Shown: positions 50,626 to 61,378 of the stretch, piece by piece
Layout of the letters: each line of letters opens with the position of its first letter
How positions within the stretch are numbered: the stretch's first letter is position 1
Assembly (NCBI RefSeq): GCF_000711695.1
Contig: NW_013546986.1
Coordinates: forward strand, 85,720 to 149,719
Source of the DNA: Tilletiaria anomala UBC 951
Lineage: Eukaryota; Basidiomycota; Exobasidiomycetes; Georgefischeriales; Tilletiariaceae
Direction of reading: 5' to 3'
DNA: 64,000 bases
Notes under the pieces: generated by a model
The model's database searches: none
Told to the model about the DNA's origin: nothing
What the model saw: the letters and a program-made list of their open reading frames with translations, nothing else
Program-made: the position numbers and the translations under genes

Positions 50626-51386
50626 AAGTTGCAGCCGTGGGTTGGCGCCGCTGTCCGTATCGCTCTCTGAGCTCCTGCTCCTTTATGGTCGCAGCGGCAC
50701 CAAGTAGATTCAGATACCAAAATCGCATGTAAAATATCCACGAGAGACAAGCAGATGTGAAATGATGTCCGCTATAGGCTCGGCACATGTTCCTTCTGTA
50801 ATCATCCGCGGATGTTTGTGTCGACTGGGCTACATGGCGCACAGCGAAGCCTCAAAACCGGTGCTCAGAATGAGGAAGGAGAATACCAGCGACATTGGGA
50901 GATCTGATTACTGACCAGCAGTTTCAACTGAAGATGACGGGAGACAATTACGTCAAGTTCAGTGTATTTGCGCATGCCATGCCGAGCCTTGAGTCCTGGG
51001 CAAGTCAAAATACCCTACGCTCGGTACGCTACTCATTGTTGGGTGTGACGGGTGAAATGGTGGTTGTGCGAAGTATGATCAATGGATTCGAGTCATCGAC
51101 TACGAGGAGTCACACAGTCTTTTGACGGATGGGAGAAGAGGATTCGGAGATTCGGAGCTGAGAAACGTCGCTCAGAAAGGTGTCAAGGCCTCAGGCTTAC
51201 ACGTCCACCAGATATACCTGCGAAAGCGACACAATTGTCGAAGTATATGCATCCTGGTACACCCTTTATACCCAAGTATCATCTCCTTGCTTGCTATGGT
51301 GCAGGACTTGTGGAAACCTCGATTGGATTGCTCGTTTGTTTTGGTTCCCGGTTGAAGCTGCCACAGTGCGAACGCGGTCAAGGTCC
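50626..51386. other. Region without recognised gene upstream of the GNAT gene
   Basis: Frames such as 50895-51125 (plus) are open but show no family, and may be further remnants of decayed genes. The promoter of the following gene should be here. Confidence 0.35.
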
Positions 51387-52285
51387 ATGGAAGCTCCCAA
51401 AAAACAAATCAAGGTCGTGCTGGCCGAGCCACAAGATGCAGATACTTTGGGCGACATTCACGGCCGAGGTAAGCTCGCCGACGGTCGAAAATCCTATCCT
51501 GATGCCCTACATAACTCCATTAACTCTCTCTATTGCTGGTGGCAGCGTTCGCATCATGCCTAACCTCCATCTTCCCTATGGGTCCGGAACTCACTGTGCC
51601 CTACTTGGATTTCCGACGATCGCAGTGCCGTCGGCAGGCTGTTGCCGTCCATGATCCAGTGCAAAAGTCTCTGCGCAAGTCTTATCCGTCAATTTTGCTC
51701 AAGGCTGTCCTTCGAGATCAGGCGACTGGCAAGGACGAAATAGTAGGCGTGCTTGTTGGCCAGGTGGTCCCACGACGTTCAGACTCGGTAGCAAAGGCGT
51801 CTATCGACCGTGCCGATGCGTCGTTACCGGTGCTGAAATTCCCAGAAGGATATAATGAAAGGATTTGGAACGCCCTGAGGGACCTGATGATCAAGGCCGA
51901 AGCGGATTTTGTCGGAAATCAGACGGTCCTCGGTCAGTTCAAGTGCGCCTTTGCATGAACGGGCATTGCCAGCCCTTTGATGACTCGGCTGCCTTATTGA
52001 AACAGAATTTCCTCTCTAGATATCGGAATCCTGGCAGTATCGTCTGCCGCTCGAGGCTATGGCATCGGCCGAGCGATGATCGATCATCTCAAGTCTCACT
52101 ACCCGGGCTTACCCATCTGTCTCACCGCGTTCGAATCCGCTGTCGGCTTCTACGGTCGCAATGGCTTCGAATGTCCACGGGACCGCATGATCTCTCATCC
52201 AGATTGGGGCTTCAGGCTATTTCCGTGCATATGGCGGCCGACAAGCACAGATGCTGTAGACGAAGAGAACATCGATAATATGTGA
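51387..52285 (+). CDS. GNAT-family N-acetyltransferase
   Basis: Exons join(51387..51468, 51546..51932, 52020..52285), 244 aa. The first exon begins MEAPKKQIKVVLAEPQDADT, the usual beta-1/alpha-1 entry of the fold. The acetyl-CoA loop is LAVSSAARGYGIGRAM (R/Q-x-x-G-x-G), preceded by a beta strand and followed by FESAVGFYGRNGFECP, the characteristic C-terminal 'A-x-x-x-Y-x-x-x-G-F' segment. The substrate is not predictable; small fungal GNATs of this layout act on small amines or protein N-termini. The stop codon is only 7 bp from the stop of the convergent DHODH gene, so the 3' UTRs must overlap. Confidence 0.8.
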
Positions 52286-52292
52286 CGAATGA

Positions 52293-53664
52293 TCAAAGCT
52301 CCGAAAGTATCCTGTCGAAAGAAACGACACCCTCTCGACCTAGTGACGTCGCCAGCGCTACTACTGCTGCCCCAGCAGCCTGCATTCTCCTTGCAGCCGC
52401 ACCATTCGTGACACCTCCAACACCAATGATCTTGATCTCGCGTACAGATGCATGTTGCGAAGCATCGAGCATCATGCGGAGGCGCTTCACGGTGCCCAGC
52501 GCGAGCGGGTGCAACGATTCGCCCGCCAACCCTCCAAAGCCTTCAAAGTTTTTGGTGCTGTCCACAGGCAGGCTGGGCTCAAGCAAGTGCCCTGCTGCCT
52601 CGTTCTTGAACCATGTGCAGCCACCGAGTGTATTGATAGCTGTCAGGAATTGGATTGTGTGTGGCCTGGCCCCATCCGTGGCAGACTCGCTCAGAGCTTC
52701 CGGCGAAGTCTCCTCCAATGCTTGAACGAGCTGTGAAAATTGAGCTGGGTACGTGTATGGTGGGATCTTCAGTCCAGTCGTCACGGTCGTCCGAGCATGT
52801 GCTCTGGAATTCTTCGCTGCGTGGATGAACAATTTTATACCGTCTTTCGAGTAGCCTGGGGGGACGGTGACGCCGCGAATCTGTTGCCACAGTCATCGTG
52901 CTGGTCAGGTGTCATGCGACCCGTGCACGTACTCGCGAACGGCTCACATTAGGACAGCTCAAATTGATCTCGCACCCAAGCAAGGTGGACCACGGCGACA
53001 ATGGCCCAGTTCCCGAGATTTGTGAAGAGAGCTCTCGAAGCCCCATGTGCACCGCTTCAGGGTCGCCGGTGATGGAGACAATAAACGGTTTCTGAGGATT
53101 CGCACTTGCAGACAGAGTCTTGCGAATTTCGGCCAAGAACATTTGCAAGGGACGAGGGGCATATCCATAGGAGCTGTTTTGAATCATGCAAGCCGAAGCT
53201 GTCAGAGGGTGAGATATGAGCGTGGACTGTCCGATTCTAGCACTTGGTCACCCACTTTAACGATCCTTTTTCGACGCCATTTTCGCGCAAGAATACGTGC
53301 GTATGCACTTTATCATCTTGTTGGAAAGATGAATCACCGACATCAGGTTGGATCAACAGCACTGTGCGAGTTGTTACCGCCGATGTGCTGGACGGGTGAC
53401 AGCGGAAGAAAGATCTATGGTGAGGTGCGAGTAGGCGCGAAACGCAGCTGGAGCGGCTTTACCTCGGGGATTCATGTAGCTGATGGAGGTGCTCTACATC
53501 TGCCCAAGGAGAAGCTGCAAAGAAGCCAGTAAAAAGGGATTGTGAGATCCGAAACCGATGCATGACGCACAGTCGGGAAACTGACCCGAATTCATGAGTG
53601 GTGTTGCGTCTGATGGGGCTTTCGCAGGAAGGCGAAAGTGCAGGTCGCCGATCGTCACCATCAT
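52293..53664 (-). CDS. Dihydroorotate dehydrogenase, class 1A-like
   Basis: Exons complement(join(52293..52880, 52948..53173, 53256..53387, 53463..53514, 53586..53664)), 358 aa. Motifs in order: PLMNSASPWA near the N-terminus, SAVTTRT, SLNSYGYAPRPL, ITGDPEAVHMGL, EINLSCPN (with the class-1A catalytic Cys), TTGLKIPPY (Lys), LTAINTLGG, GFGGLAGESLHPLA, and IIGVGGVTNG, the FMN-phosphate loop. These are the FMN and active-site elements of cytosolic, fumarate-type enzymes, not of the membrane-bound class 2 enzyme that most fungi use for respiration-linked pyrimidine synthesis. Relative to yeast Ura1 (314 aa) it is a little longer. The physiological role may be anaerobic pyrimidine synthesis or a related flavin reaction. 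Confidence 0.85.
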
Positions 53665-53968
53665 GGGAACGTCACGCTACGTCGATGCTGAGCGTCGCTG
53701 AGCGGCAGGCTGTATGGAGCAGAGTACGGACGACCTACCACGGTCGCTTAAGCGGCCAGGGGCCTGGAGGGGATGATCGTAAGACCGGGCTGCCTGTATT
53801 CCACCTGATGAGTGTGCTACCTCTTATCAGTCCGTTATCTCGACAAATAACGCGCGCGCTGTGGCGCGCACTGCGGCGCAAGAATGACTTGCGCAAAGAT
53901 GGAGACAACCTCGATGCATTTCATACAAAGCAATGTACACAGTCATCATCATCATTCTAGATAGAATA
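53665..53968. promoter_or_regulatory. Intergenic region upstream of DHODH gene
   Basis: 304 bp between the DHODH start and the stop codon of the next minus-strand gene; holds the DHODH promoter. A short inverted GCGCGC-type motif is at 53850-53865 (GCGCGCGCTGTGGCGCGC). Confidence 0.45.
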
Positions 53969-56900
53969 CTAATGTTTGCTGAACCGATATCGCACACGAT
54001 CAGCAGCAATGAGGAACTCCTGACGAAGCCGTTGAGGCGAAGCGTCTGAGCCGTCCTGGCCCTGCTGCCCTTGACTCGTATTAATATCCTGCCCGACCTG
54101 GTGCGCCAGCCCACCGCCTGTCAGCGACTGCGGCAGGATGCTGTACCCAAGCGGGCCGCAGTCGCATTCGGCACAGAGCAAGTACTTGACAGTGAACTCG
54201 GGCGCGCTGTCGTTTCCGCCGTCCAGAAGGTGATCGGAGAGCTCGCCCCATGTGGGAGACGCAGAACGCTGCGGCGAGAGACCGCGTGGAGGCGACACGG
54301 ACGGCGTCATAGAGTTTTGGCGCTTGGCGGCTTTGAGCGTCGCCTTGCGCTCCGCTTTCTCTTTCTTCTCCCGCTCCTTTTGCTCGCGCTTCTCCTCCTT
54401 GGTGGTTGGAAGCGCTCCGCTTACGTGGTTCTCCGCCCTCGGGCTCGTCACCTGGGCGCCCGGTACGGGCTTCCACTTCGCATCGCGGGAGAAGCTGATG
54501 TTGTCGAACGCAAGCGGCGTCGGAACGATCCAGAACGCCTGGCCGGGCGTGACAGGTAGCGCCGGTCCGTTTGCGGTCGACACGCGCGCCTGCGCAGGCG
54601 GCTGCGGCGGCGAGGGATGCATTGGCGGTGCGGGCGAGTTGGGCAGGTTGAGATCGGACGACATGAGTGGACCGATTTCGCGCACTTCCCACATGCCGCG
54701 GTCGACGCCCATGATCTTGCAACCGCACTCTGCGCGTGGGCAGTATACGTCCGCAAGGTTGGTACCGAGTTCGCGCGAGACGAGGCGCGCTTCGAGCGCG
54801 CTGAACGCGTCCTCGTGCGCCGTCTTGCCCGCCAGCGCCGAACCGAGGATGGCAGAGAAGGACTGGCCCGGGTTGCGCTGCGAGCTCTGCGACGCAGAGA
54901 GCGATTGTTGGCGCAGCGCTGAGAGCAGCGTCGACGTGCAAAGGCTGTTGTTACCGGTGGAAGGGGCGGATACATGCCCGCCGGCGTCGTCGCTGTGCAC
55001 AGTTGAGGCAGAGGAGCCAGTGTTGGAGCGGGAAGACTTGCCCGCCGTCGCTGCAGGACTTGGGGAAAGCGTGCCGGATGGCAAAAGCTGCGGCGCATCC
55101 ATGTGCATAGGCGACAGGCACAGCTGGGTCTCCGAGTCGGAGCTATCGCGAGTATCGGCCTTGCCTGATGCGGGAACTGCCCCGCTCTGAATATACGCAA
55201 TGGCCTGCTCCTTGCGCTCCGCGCTCTTCTTTTCGAGCCACTGCCGCTCCTCTTCGCGATCCTGCAACTGCTGTGCCGCATCGTCCTGCGCCCAGCCGTC
55301 TGCAACGACCTTCTTCATGTTCTGCGGGACGATGTGGCGGCGGCACTCGATCCAGTCACCACTGCCGTACTGGACGTGGCTGTTGCCGAGCACCAGGAAA
55401 CCGCACGCCTTCATCAACGGCAGGAGCTCCTCGTGCACAATCACTGCGGCCGTCTCGTAGCCACGCTTGCGGATGACGGGCATGCCCAGCCCGCCCATCG
55501 CGGCGCTCTGGTTATCCGACGTGCTCTTGCCGAGTTCAGCGTCGCGGATGCGCTGCACAAATGTGTCGACCATCGTCTTGGCGATCCGCCGGCGTCGCCA
55601 GATCTTGCCGACGACGATCGAGTGCATGCAGACGAGGTGCGCGTCTTCGCTGTCGTCGTGCAGACTTATTGCACGCGCAGTGTAGGCGCCGGCGGCGGTT
55701 GCGCACACAAAGCCGATTAGTGTGCGCTTCTCCTTCCGGCTCCTCTCCGACGCCGACGCTGACCCTTGCTCGGCCGCCGCGAGGGGACTTGGGGGCTGGG
55801 CGCTCTGTTTTGCGGTGCTCGTCGCACCGGTGCTGACAAACAAGCTGCCCGTTCTGCCATCCACATGCGTCAAGTTGTTCGCGGCGGTGTTGGTCAGCCC
55901 ACCACCGGATGGGGCAGCGCCAGATGCAGGGCCACCCTCGTCGGAGCTAGCGCTCGAGGCCGTCTTGGGGCTCTGGAGCTGCTCAACGGGCAGCGCAGCA
56001 GCGTGCCGCGTTTCGCCGCCTTGCACCATTTTGTTTGGGAGGAACGCGCCGAGGAAGAGATGCGGAGCTCGGTTGTGGCGATACCTTTGCCATAGTCGCC
56101 ACCGGAAAGCACGGACATACAGTCAGCAATAGAGTTGGCGCGCAAATAGGCCGGGAACTCCGAGTGCCAGACAGGCATGCACGAGCGAGCAACTCACCTG
56201 AAGCGTTCGAGCGGCGCCGCGTCGCCATGCTCATAGCTTTCAGTCTCCATCGCGTGCGCAAGCTTGATTTCATCCGGCTTGAGGTAATCAAAGTAAAGGC
56301 CCATTGGGAGGCGCTTGCCGCTGGCGCCCTTGCCAGAGTTGAGGCCACTCGTCGCGGCGTACAGCGCGCTCGCGGCGGCCAGCGCTGCCGTGTCGACGTG
56401 CGACACGGCAATAGCGCTGCTGCTGCTGCTGCTGCTCGGCGAGCTCGCCCCCATGTCGCCAACGCCGCCGCCTCGGACCGACGATATGGAAGCGATGCGA
56501 GCCTTGTCTGAGTTTGAACCGTTGCGCTTGGCCTTCGGCGACGAGCTGGTCGAGATGTGATTCCGCGCAGAAGACGACGGTACGAACGCATACGATGCGT
56601 TGGGCAACGCGCGCAGTTGCAGCGCCGCTTCCCTCTCGGCTGTCGGCTCCTCTCCAGGTAGGAAGAGCGTCCCTGTTGGGAAAGACGGCTCTGCCGAGCC
56701 TGGGGAAAGCATCACATCTTGTGCTACAGCGCTCGTTTGCGCTTGAAACGGTTGCGACGCACTCGTTTGCACGACATTCTCCCAGTTGCTTGCTAGCGCT
56801 TCTGGGCTGCGAGAAGACTTGCCAGGTGTTGCTGCACCCTTCTCCGCATGATCTTTCGTCGTCGCGGCCGCGGCCGTTGACTTCGCTGCGGAAGCAGCGG

Positions 56901-57276
56901 CGGTCTGTGCGGCAGCATTGAGCATGTTAATGCTGTTGGCGCGCCTGATGTGCGGCGTGAGCGACAGTCTTGCGCTGTTCAGTCGATCTCGGAAGCCAGG
57001 CTTGGGGGCGCTCTCGCTGCTAAACGTCTCGCCGCCGCTTCCGGACCCGAATCCCCCGCTTCTCGTGCGCTTCAAGAAGCCGCCAGCGCTGAGCCCTGAA
57101 CCGTCGCCGCTGTCGCCACCTGCAGCATCTTGGCCGTTTCCCTGGCCTTGCGCCGCCGTCTTGTTGCGTCCTCCGCTGCCGCCTGCGGCGCCGCCTCCGT
57201 GTCGCCCTCCCTGCGCTGTGGATGCGTTGCGCGAGATGGTCGACGTCGGCGGTGGGAAGAGCGATATGGGATTCAT
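53969..57276 (-). CDS. GNAT acetyltransferase-Mss4 domain fusion protein
   Basis: Exons complement(join(53969..56084, 56198..57276)), 1064 aa; the first in-frame ATG is 57276. The N-terminal ~320 residues are disordered (Ser/Gly/Ala). An arylalkylamine-acetyltransferase-like GNAT domain follows: YFDYLKPDEIKLAHAMETES, then across the intron RAPHLFLGAFLPN, a ~75-residue insertion, LIGFVCATAAG, CMHSIVVGKIWRRRRIAKTM (acetyl-CoA loop) and IVHEELLPLMKACGFLVLG. After a long linker the C-terminus (~805-1064) is Mss4/Dss4-like: VYCPRAECGCKIMG, QAFWIVPTPLAFDNISFSR, KYLLCAECDCGPLGYSIL, AADRVRYRF. The Cys pairs would bind zinc. Mss4/Dss4 is a Rab-interacting release factor. The single intron uses an AAG acceptor, and both halves are in one uninterrupted frame. 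Confidence 0.75.
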
Positions 57277-59321
57277 CTTGGTTGACGCAAGATCTGTCTG
57301 CGTGAAACTTTTCAGATCCCTTTCCGTCTTTTTGGAGCACAGAACCGGGAACGGGCTCAACAGCACTCTTCGCGGTTGGAACTGAGTGGCGATGGCATTC
57401 ACGATGAGGCGTTATTCTCTTTTGTTTTGTGACGGTCCAAGCAGTCGGTTACGACACTCATTCGTATCGCCTCGGCGCGTCGAGTGGTTGAGCTGCAAGA
57501 GGTGCACCTGCCGGACGTAGAGGCTGATTTTCCGATGATGTCTGACGACACTGCTGCTCGCACACTTTGGGGGCCCCTGGATGCTGTCGACTTATCTGGA
57601 CCCCTGCAACAGTACGAAGCCTAGCGGGGCGGAGTGTAGCGGCATGCGTCCTCAGCGTGCGTGGTGACTGCGGCGGACTCTATGAACAGCGCACAGCAGA
57701 GCATTCCCTCGCCTCAGAGGTGCATGAGAGAGTATGCACAGAGCATGTACGCCGTCCGCTCCAACACCTTGCTCGTTCTTGTTACATGCAGCTATCATTG
57801 ATGGGATGGACGATAGTGACCGAGCGATTGATCAAACAGCCAGCCAGCCAGACCCAAATCTCCGGCTCCCCTCTCCCTCATCCACTCTCCTCTTTGTCAG
57901 CGTCCACACTGGTCGGCCAGCCACCGGATGGGCGGAGTGAGTGGGGTGGACGCAGGGCAAAGAAAAGTGGGCCTTAATGCATCAAGGCGCCCGTCAGAGT
58001 GACGGCTGCCACAGCAGTGAAGGAGAGGCCGACAGAGAGTCATGTGACACGACCCTGGCAGCCATTCCGCCTTGTGCTGCATCTCCGGCTGTTGGCGCCC
58101 ACACACCGCACAGGCACAGGAAACGTGTCACCCACTCTAACAGCCACTTTGCGCTGATGATCCGACTAGGGATTGGCAAAATCATCGTAATCACTTAGTC
58201 ACCAATAATTGTGAAGAACGACTTTCGGGACCGTTGATTTTATTCGGTCCGTAATTCGGCTAGCCACCATATGAATCGGGCTGCATCCCTGAAATGATCA
58301 TAAACATTGACAAATATTGCATATATGTACATCCATTATTTTAATCCGTGATATTATTGATACATTACAGGGTTTATGGCGTCGTACGCATGCAATCGCA
58401 TCGCACACCTTGAGCTGAGCCTGCCAGAGCCTGCTATGTGGGTTGCAAGTATATCAGTACTGAAAAGGGCTTGGGCCACTTCCTGGTGCCTCCCCCACCT
58501 AGGAAGCTCAGTCGATCCGTCCGGACCTGGAGCGAACCCACCCACGAGTCTCCCGTAATTTCACGTTTATTGTGGCACGTTAAAAGGGGGATTATTGCCC
58601 AAATTTATACATTGGATTCATTCGGCAAATGGGCGTGGGAGCTGTCTTTCCGCCAGTGGTTTGCTTTCTGGTCAATACCCAATATGCAGTATAGCGCGGC
58701 ACGGTCATCAGTTGTGCAAGTGCTGCCTGCTAGCTGCAGGAGCGCAGCTGTTCTCTCGTTCGAGGTCAGGCCACCCAACATCTTCATCAGCACATACATA
58801 GTCATGTCGTAATTTTGGTTTTAGCCAAGGACTCGCCGAATTGAGGGGGCTCGACAATGGCGAGGCGGGCATGTAGCCTGCACTGCTGGCAGCAAGCAGA
58901 TGGGAGGGAGGCCGGGCGCCCTGCTACTCGCCAGCCGTCTGGGGCAAAGAAGTGGGAAGGAGCGCTGAATGCAAAGAAAAGTGCACCGTGCTTGCGCAAT
59001 CCTCTCTTCCACTGCTGTGCCTCTGCTGAGCGCAGTGTAGCAGACGCACGGACCACCTATAACCGCCGAATATTCTGAGACTCTTTTATGTACCTGCTAT
59101 ACCAGTAAAGGATGTCTCACACACTTCAATGTTGTTGCCACGACCCTACCTTCCTGCGTTCTCTTCTCTCTTTGCCGCCACCTCAACGACTCGGCCTGCT
59201 CTCCTTTCGCACAGACCTTCTGCAACGTTCCTCATATTCTGTGCAGTTAGAACTTGTCTTCAATTCCACCTCGAAGCTTTTCACCTTCTCTACAGTGATC
59301 CCAACATCGTCGAAGCCAAAT
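57277..59321. other. 2-kb divergent intergenic region with an AT-rich island
   Basis: No gene recognised between the GNAT-Mss4 gene and cyclophilin. From about 58190 to 58380 the sequence becomes strikingly AT-rich compared with its surroundings (TTATTTTAATCCGTGATATT-type), and may be a decayed mobile element or an AT-rich spacer. CA/AG-rich promoter-like stretches occur elsewhere. Confidence 0.4.
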
Positions 59322-59422
59322 GTGAGTATTTTGTATATGTTACAACCCGCGACCCATGCTGTACATATAGCCCCTGTTGGATTGCGCAACTCCTTCTGAC
59401 GCCCTCTACGTCGTTGACTCAG
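59322..59422 (+). other. Probable 5' UTR intron of the cyclophilin gene
   Basis: Donor GTGAGT at 59322, branch-like CTGAC near 59397, acceptor GACTCAG ending 59422, 25 nt before the first ATG. The sizes and motifs fit the introns in neighbouring genes. Needs transcript evidence. Confidence 0.5.
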
Positions 59423-59447
59423 CTTCTCCCCCTGTGCTCAAACATTC

Positions 59448-60060
59448 ATGCAGCCATCCCTTCTTCGCTCATTCGCCACGACCTCTCGCATCATGTCGAA
59501 CGTATTCTTTGACGTCGCCCGCAACGGCCAGCCGCTCGGCCGCATCACCTTCAAGCTGTACGACGATGTCGTCCCCAAGACGGCTAGGAACTTCCGCGAG
59601 CTCGCGACCGGCCAGAACGGATACGGCTACAAGGGCTCCACCTTCCACCGCGTCATTCCCTCGTTCATGCTCCAGGGTGGTGACTTCACCGCTCACAACG
59701 GCACTGGCGGCAAGTCCATCTACGGCGCCAAGTGCGTATACACGAAGGCCTCCCCAAGCGTAGTGACCCATAGCTAATTCTATTCCTGCTTCCCTATCCA
59801 TCTGCTTCAGGTTCCCCGATGAGAACTTTGTGCTCAAGCACAACAAGCCTGGTCTGCTCTCGATGGCCAACGCTGGCCCCAACACGAACGGCAGCCAGTT
59901 CTTCGTGACCACTGTTGTCACCGAGTGGCTCGACGGCAAGCACACCGTCTTCGGCGAGGTCGTCGATGGCATGGACATCGTCAAGAAGGTCGAGAGCTTC
60001 GGCAGCCGCGATGGCAAGACAAACGGCCAGATCACCATTGCCGACTGCGGCACCCTCTAA
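59448..60060 (+). CDS. CPR1: Cyclophilin A-type peptidyl-prolyl isomerase, possible dual start
   Basis: Exons join(59448..59731, 59811..60060). From the first ATG the product is 177 aa; from the ATG at 59493 it is 162 aa, the usual cyclophilin A length. The 15-residue extension ([15 protein letters not shown]) is basic, hydroxylated and lacks acids, like a mitochondrial presequence, so one gene may give mitochondrial and cytosolic forms. The core is canonical: [35 protein letters not shown] (active Arg), [26 protein letters not shown] (Trp of the cyclosporin site). It should catalyse cis-trans prolyl isomerisation and bind cyclosporin A. Confidence 0.95.
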
Positions 60061-61378
60061 GTCTCGCACTTTCCGAGTGCAAGGAAAATGACATTAGTCG
60101 AGGCAATGACAGACTCTTGTGACATGACGCGCGAACAGCCAAAATGTAAAAAGAAAGGGAACGAAGCCAAACTGAAGTCTGAGAAAGGATGAGAAGGAAA
60201 CGACACTCTCAGAGACCGCAAGTCGTGCACATCAGACATACGATGCAGCAAGCAAACTGCGAGCGCTTGCAATTCTGTTTTTGTAAGCCTTTGCGTCGTG
60301 CCTGCGCAATGAAAGCGACCATTCGGACGCGTTATTTCAGATTCAGGCTCGCTAAGTGACAAGCGTCCTCCTAGAAGCTGGATGTCTACTGCTCTATCAT
60401 TTTCTTGGTGTTATTATGGAAGGTCGAAGTGCATAATTGAATGATCACCGTAACGCAGCATAGGTACGACTCGGACCTGCCGCCCTGGACGCCAACGCTC
60501 GTCCGACGGCGTGTTTGGCTGCTCCGCAGACATGATGGAAAAGCAGAATCTGGCATTCTCACGGCCTCCGGCATGTAGAATGTGTGTGATGGACAGAGAC
60601 GGTGATTCTTCGTTGGACAGCCGGCCAGTGTCGAACCATTTCTGTGCTACGAGTGAAATAGCGGAAGAGTGCAAGCTTGCGTTGTGTAGAATTTGCAAAA
60701 AGTGCTCCGTGCTGGAAGGAGCATTGAACTTTCTTCCTAACGCTTCAGGGTCAATGATTCAACGCATGAGGCAGTCTGTAGCAATTTGCTATATTCTGGC
60801 AGGCGTGCACACTACCTATTTGTATGTCATGATGATGTAGCGGCCAGTGGGCAACCATTAGTCTTTGGCCTTCTGCACAGGGGGATTGGAAAAGGACAAT
60901 GACGAAACAACTCGAACCTGCTGACATTTAGAAGCATCCTCTCTGTTCTCAACAAGAGCGGTAATGGGAGAGAGATGAGTGTGGCTGTCTGCAGGCGGAG
61001 ACTGCTCTTCGGCAACGAGCGGCGTGGGGTGTTATAACTTGCCGATGATGAAGAAAGCAATGCCGCTGATTGGCTGCGGATCAATGATGGACTGCGCGCA
61101 CGGTCCACCGTGCTAATTCTGCAAGCACTGACTCGCTTTCGGCGATCCGGGGAAGTTGGGACGCCGTGAGACGTAGAGTCGGGGGCGAGACAGTGGCAAG
61201 TGGCAAAGCTGCACAGTGCACAGTCCCGCATCTCCATCCACACAACCTTCAGTGCTCGTTGTCTCCCCTCTCAAGAAGGCGTATATATGTCCCCGGTAGC
61301 CCACAATTGCTCTTTCTCTCGCCACCAACATCCTGTATCGCACATCGCATACGGAAACAAGAAAAAACGTCATCCATC
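60061..61378. other. Intergenic region cyclophilin / catalase
   Basis: 1.3 kb between tandem genes. It must hold the cyclophilin terminator and the catalase promoter; a TATATA motif lies at about 61281-61286, ~95 bp before the catalase ATG. Open frames here are short and unrecognised. Confidence 0.45.
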
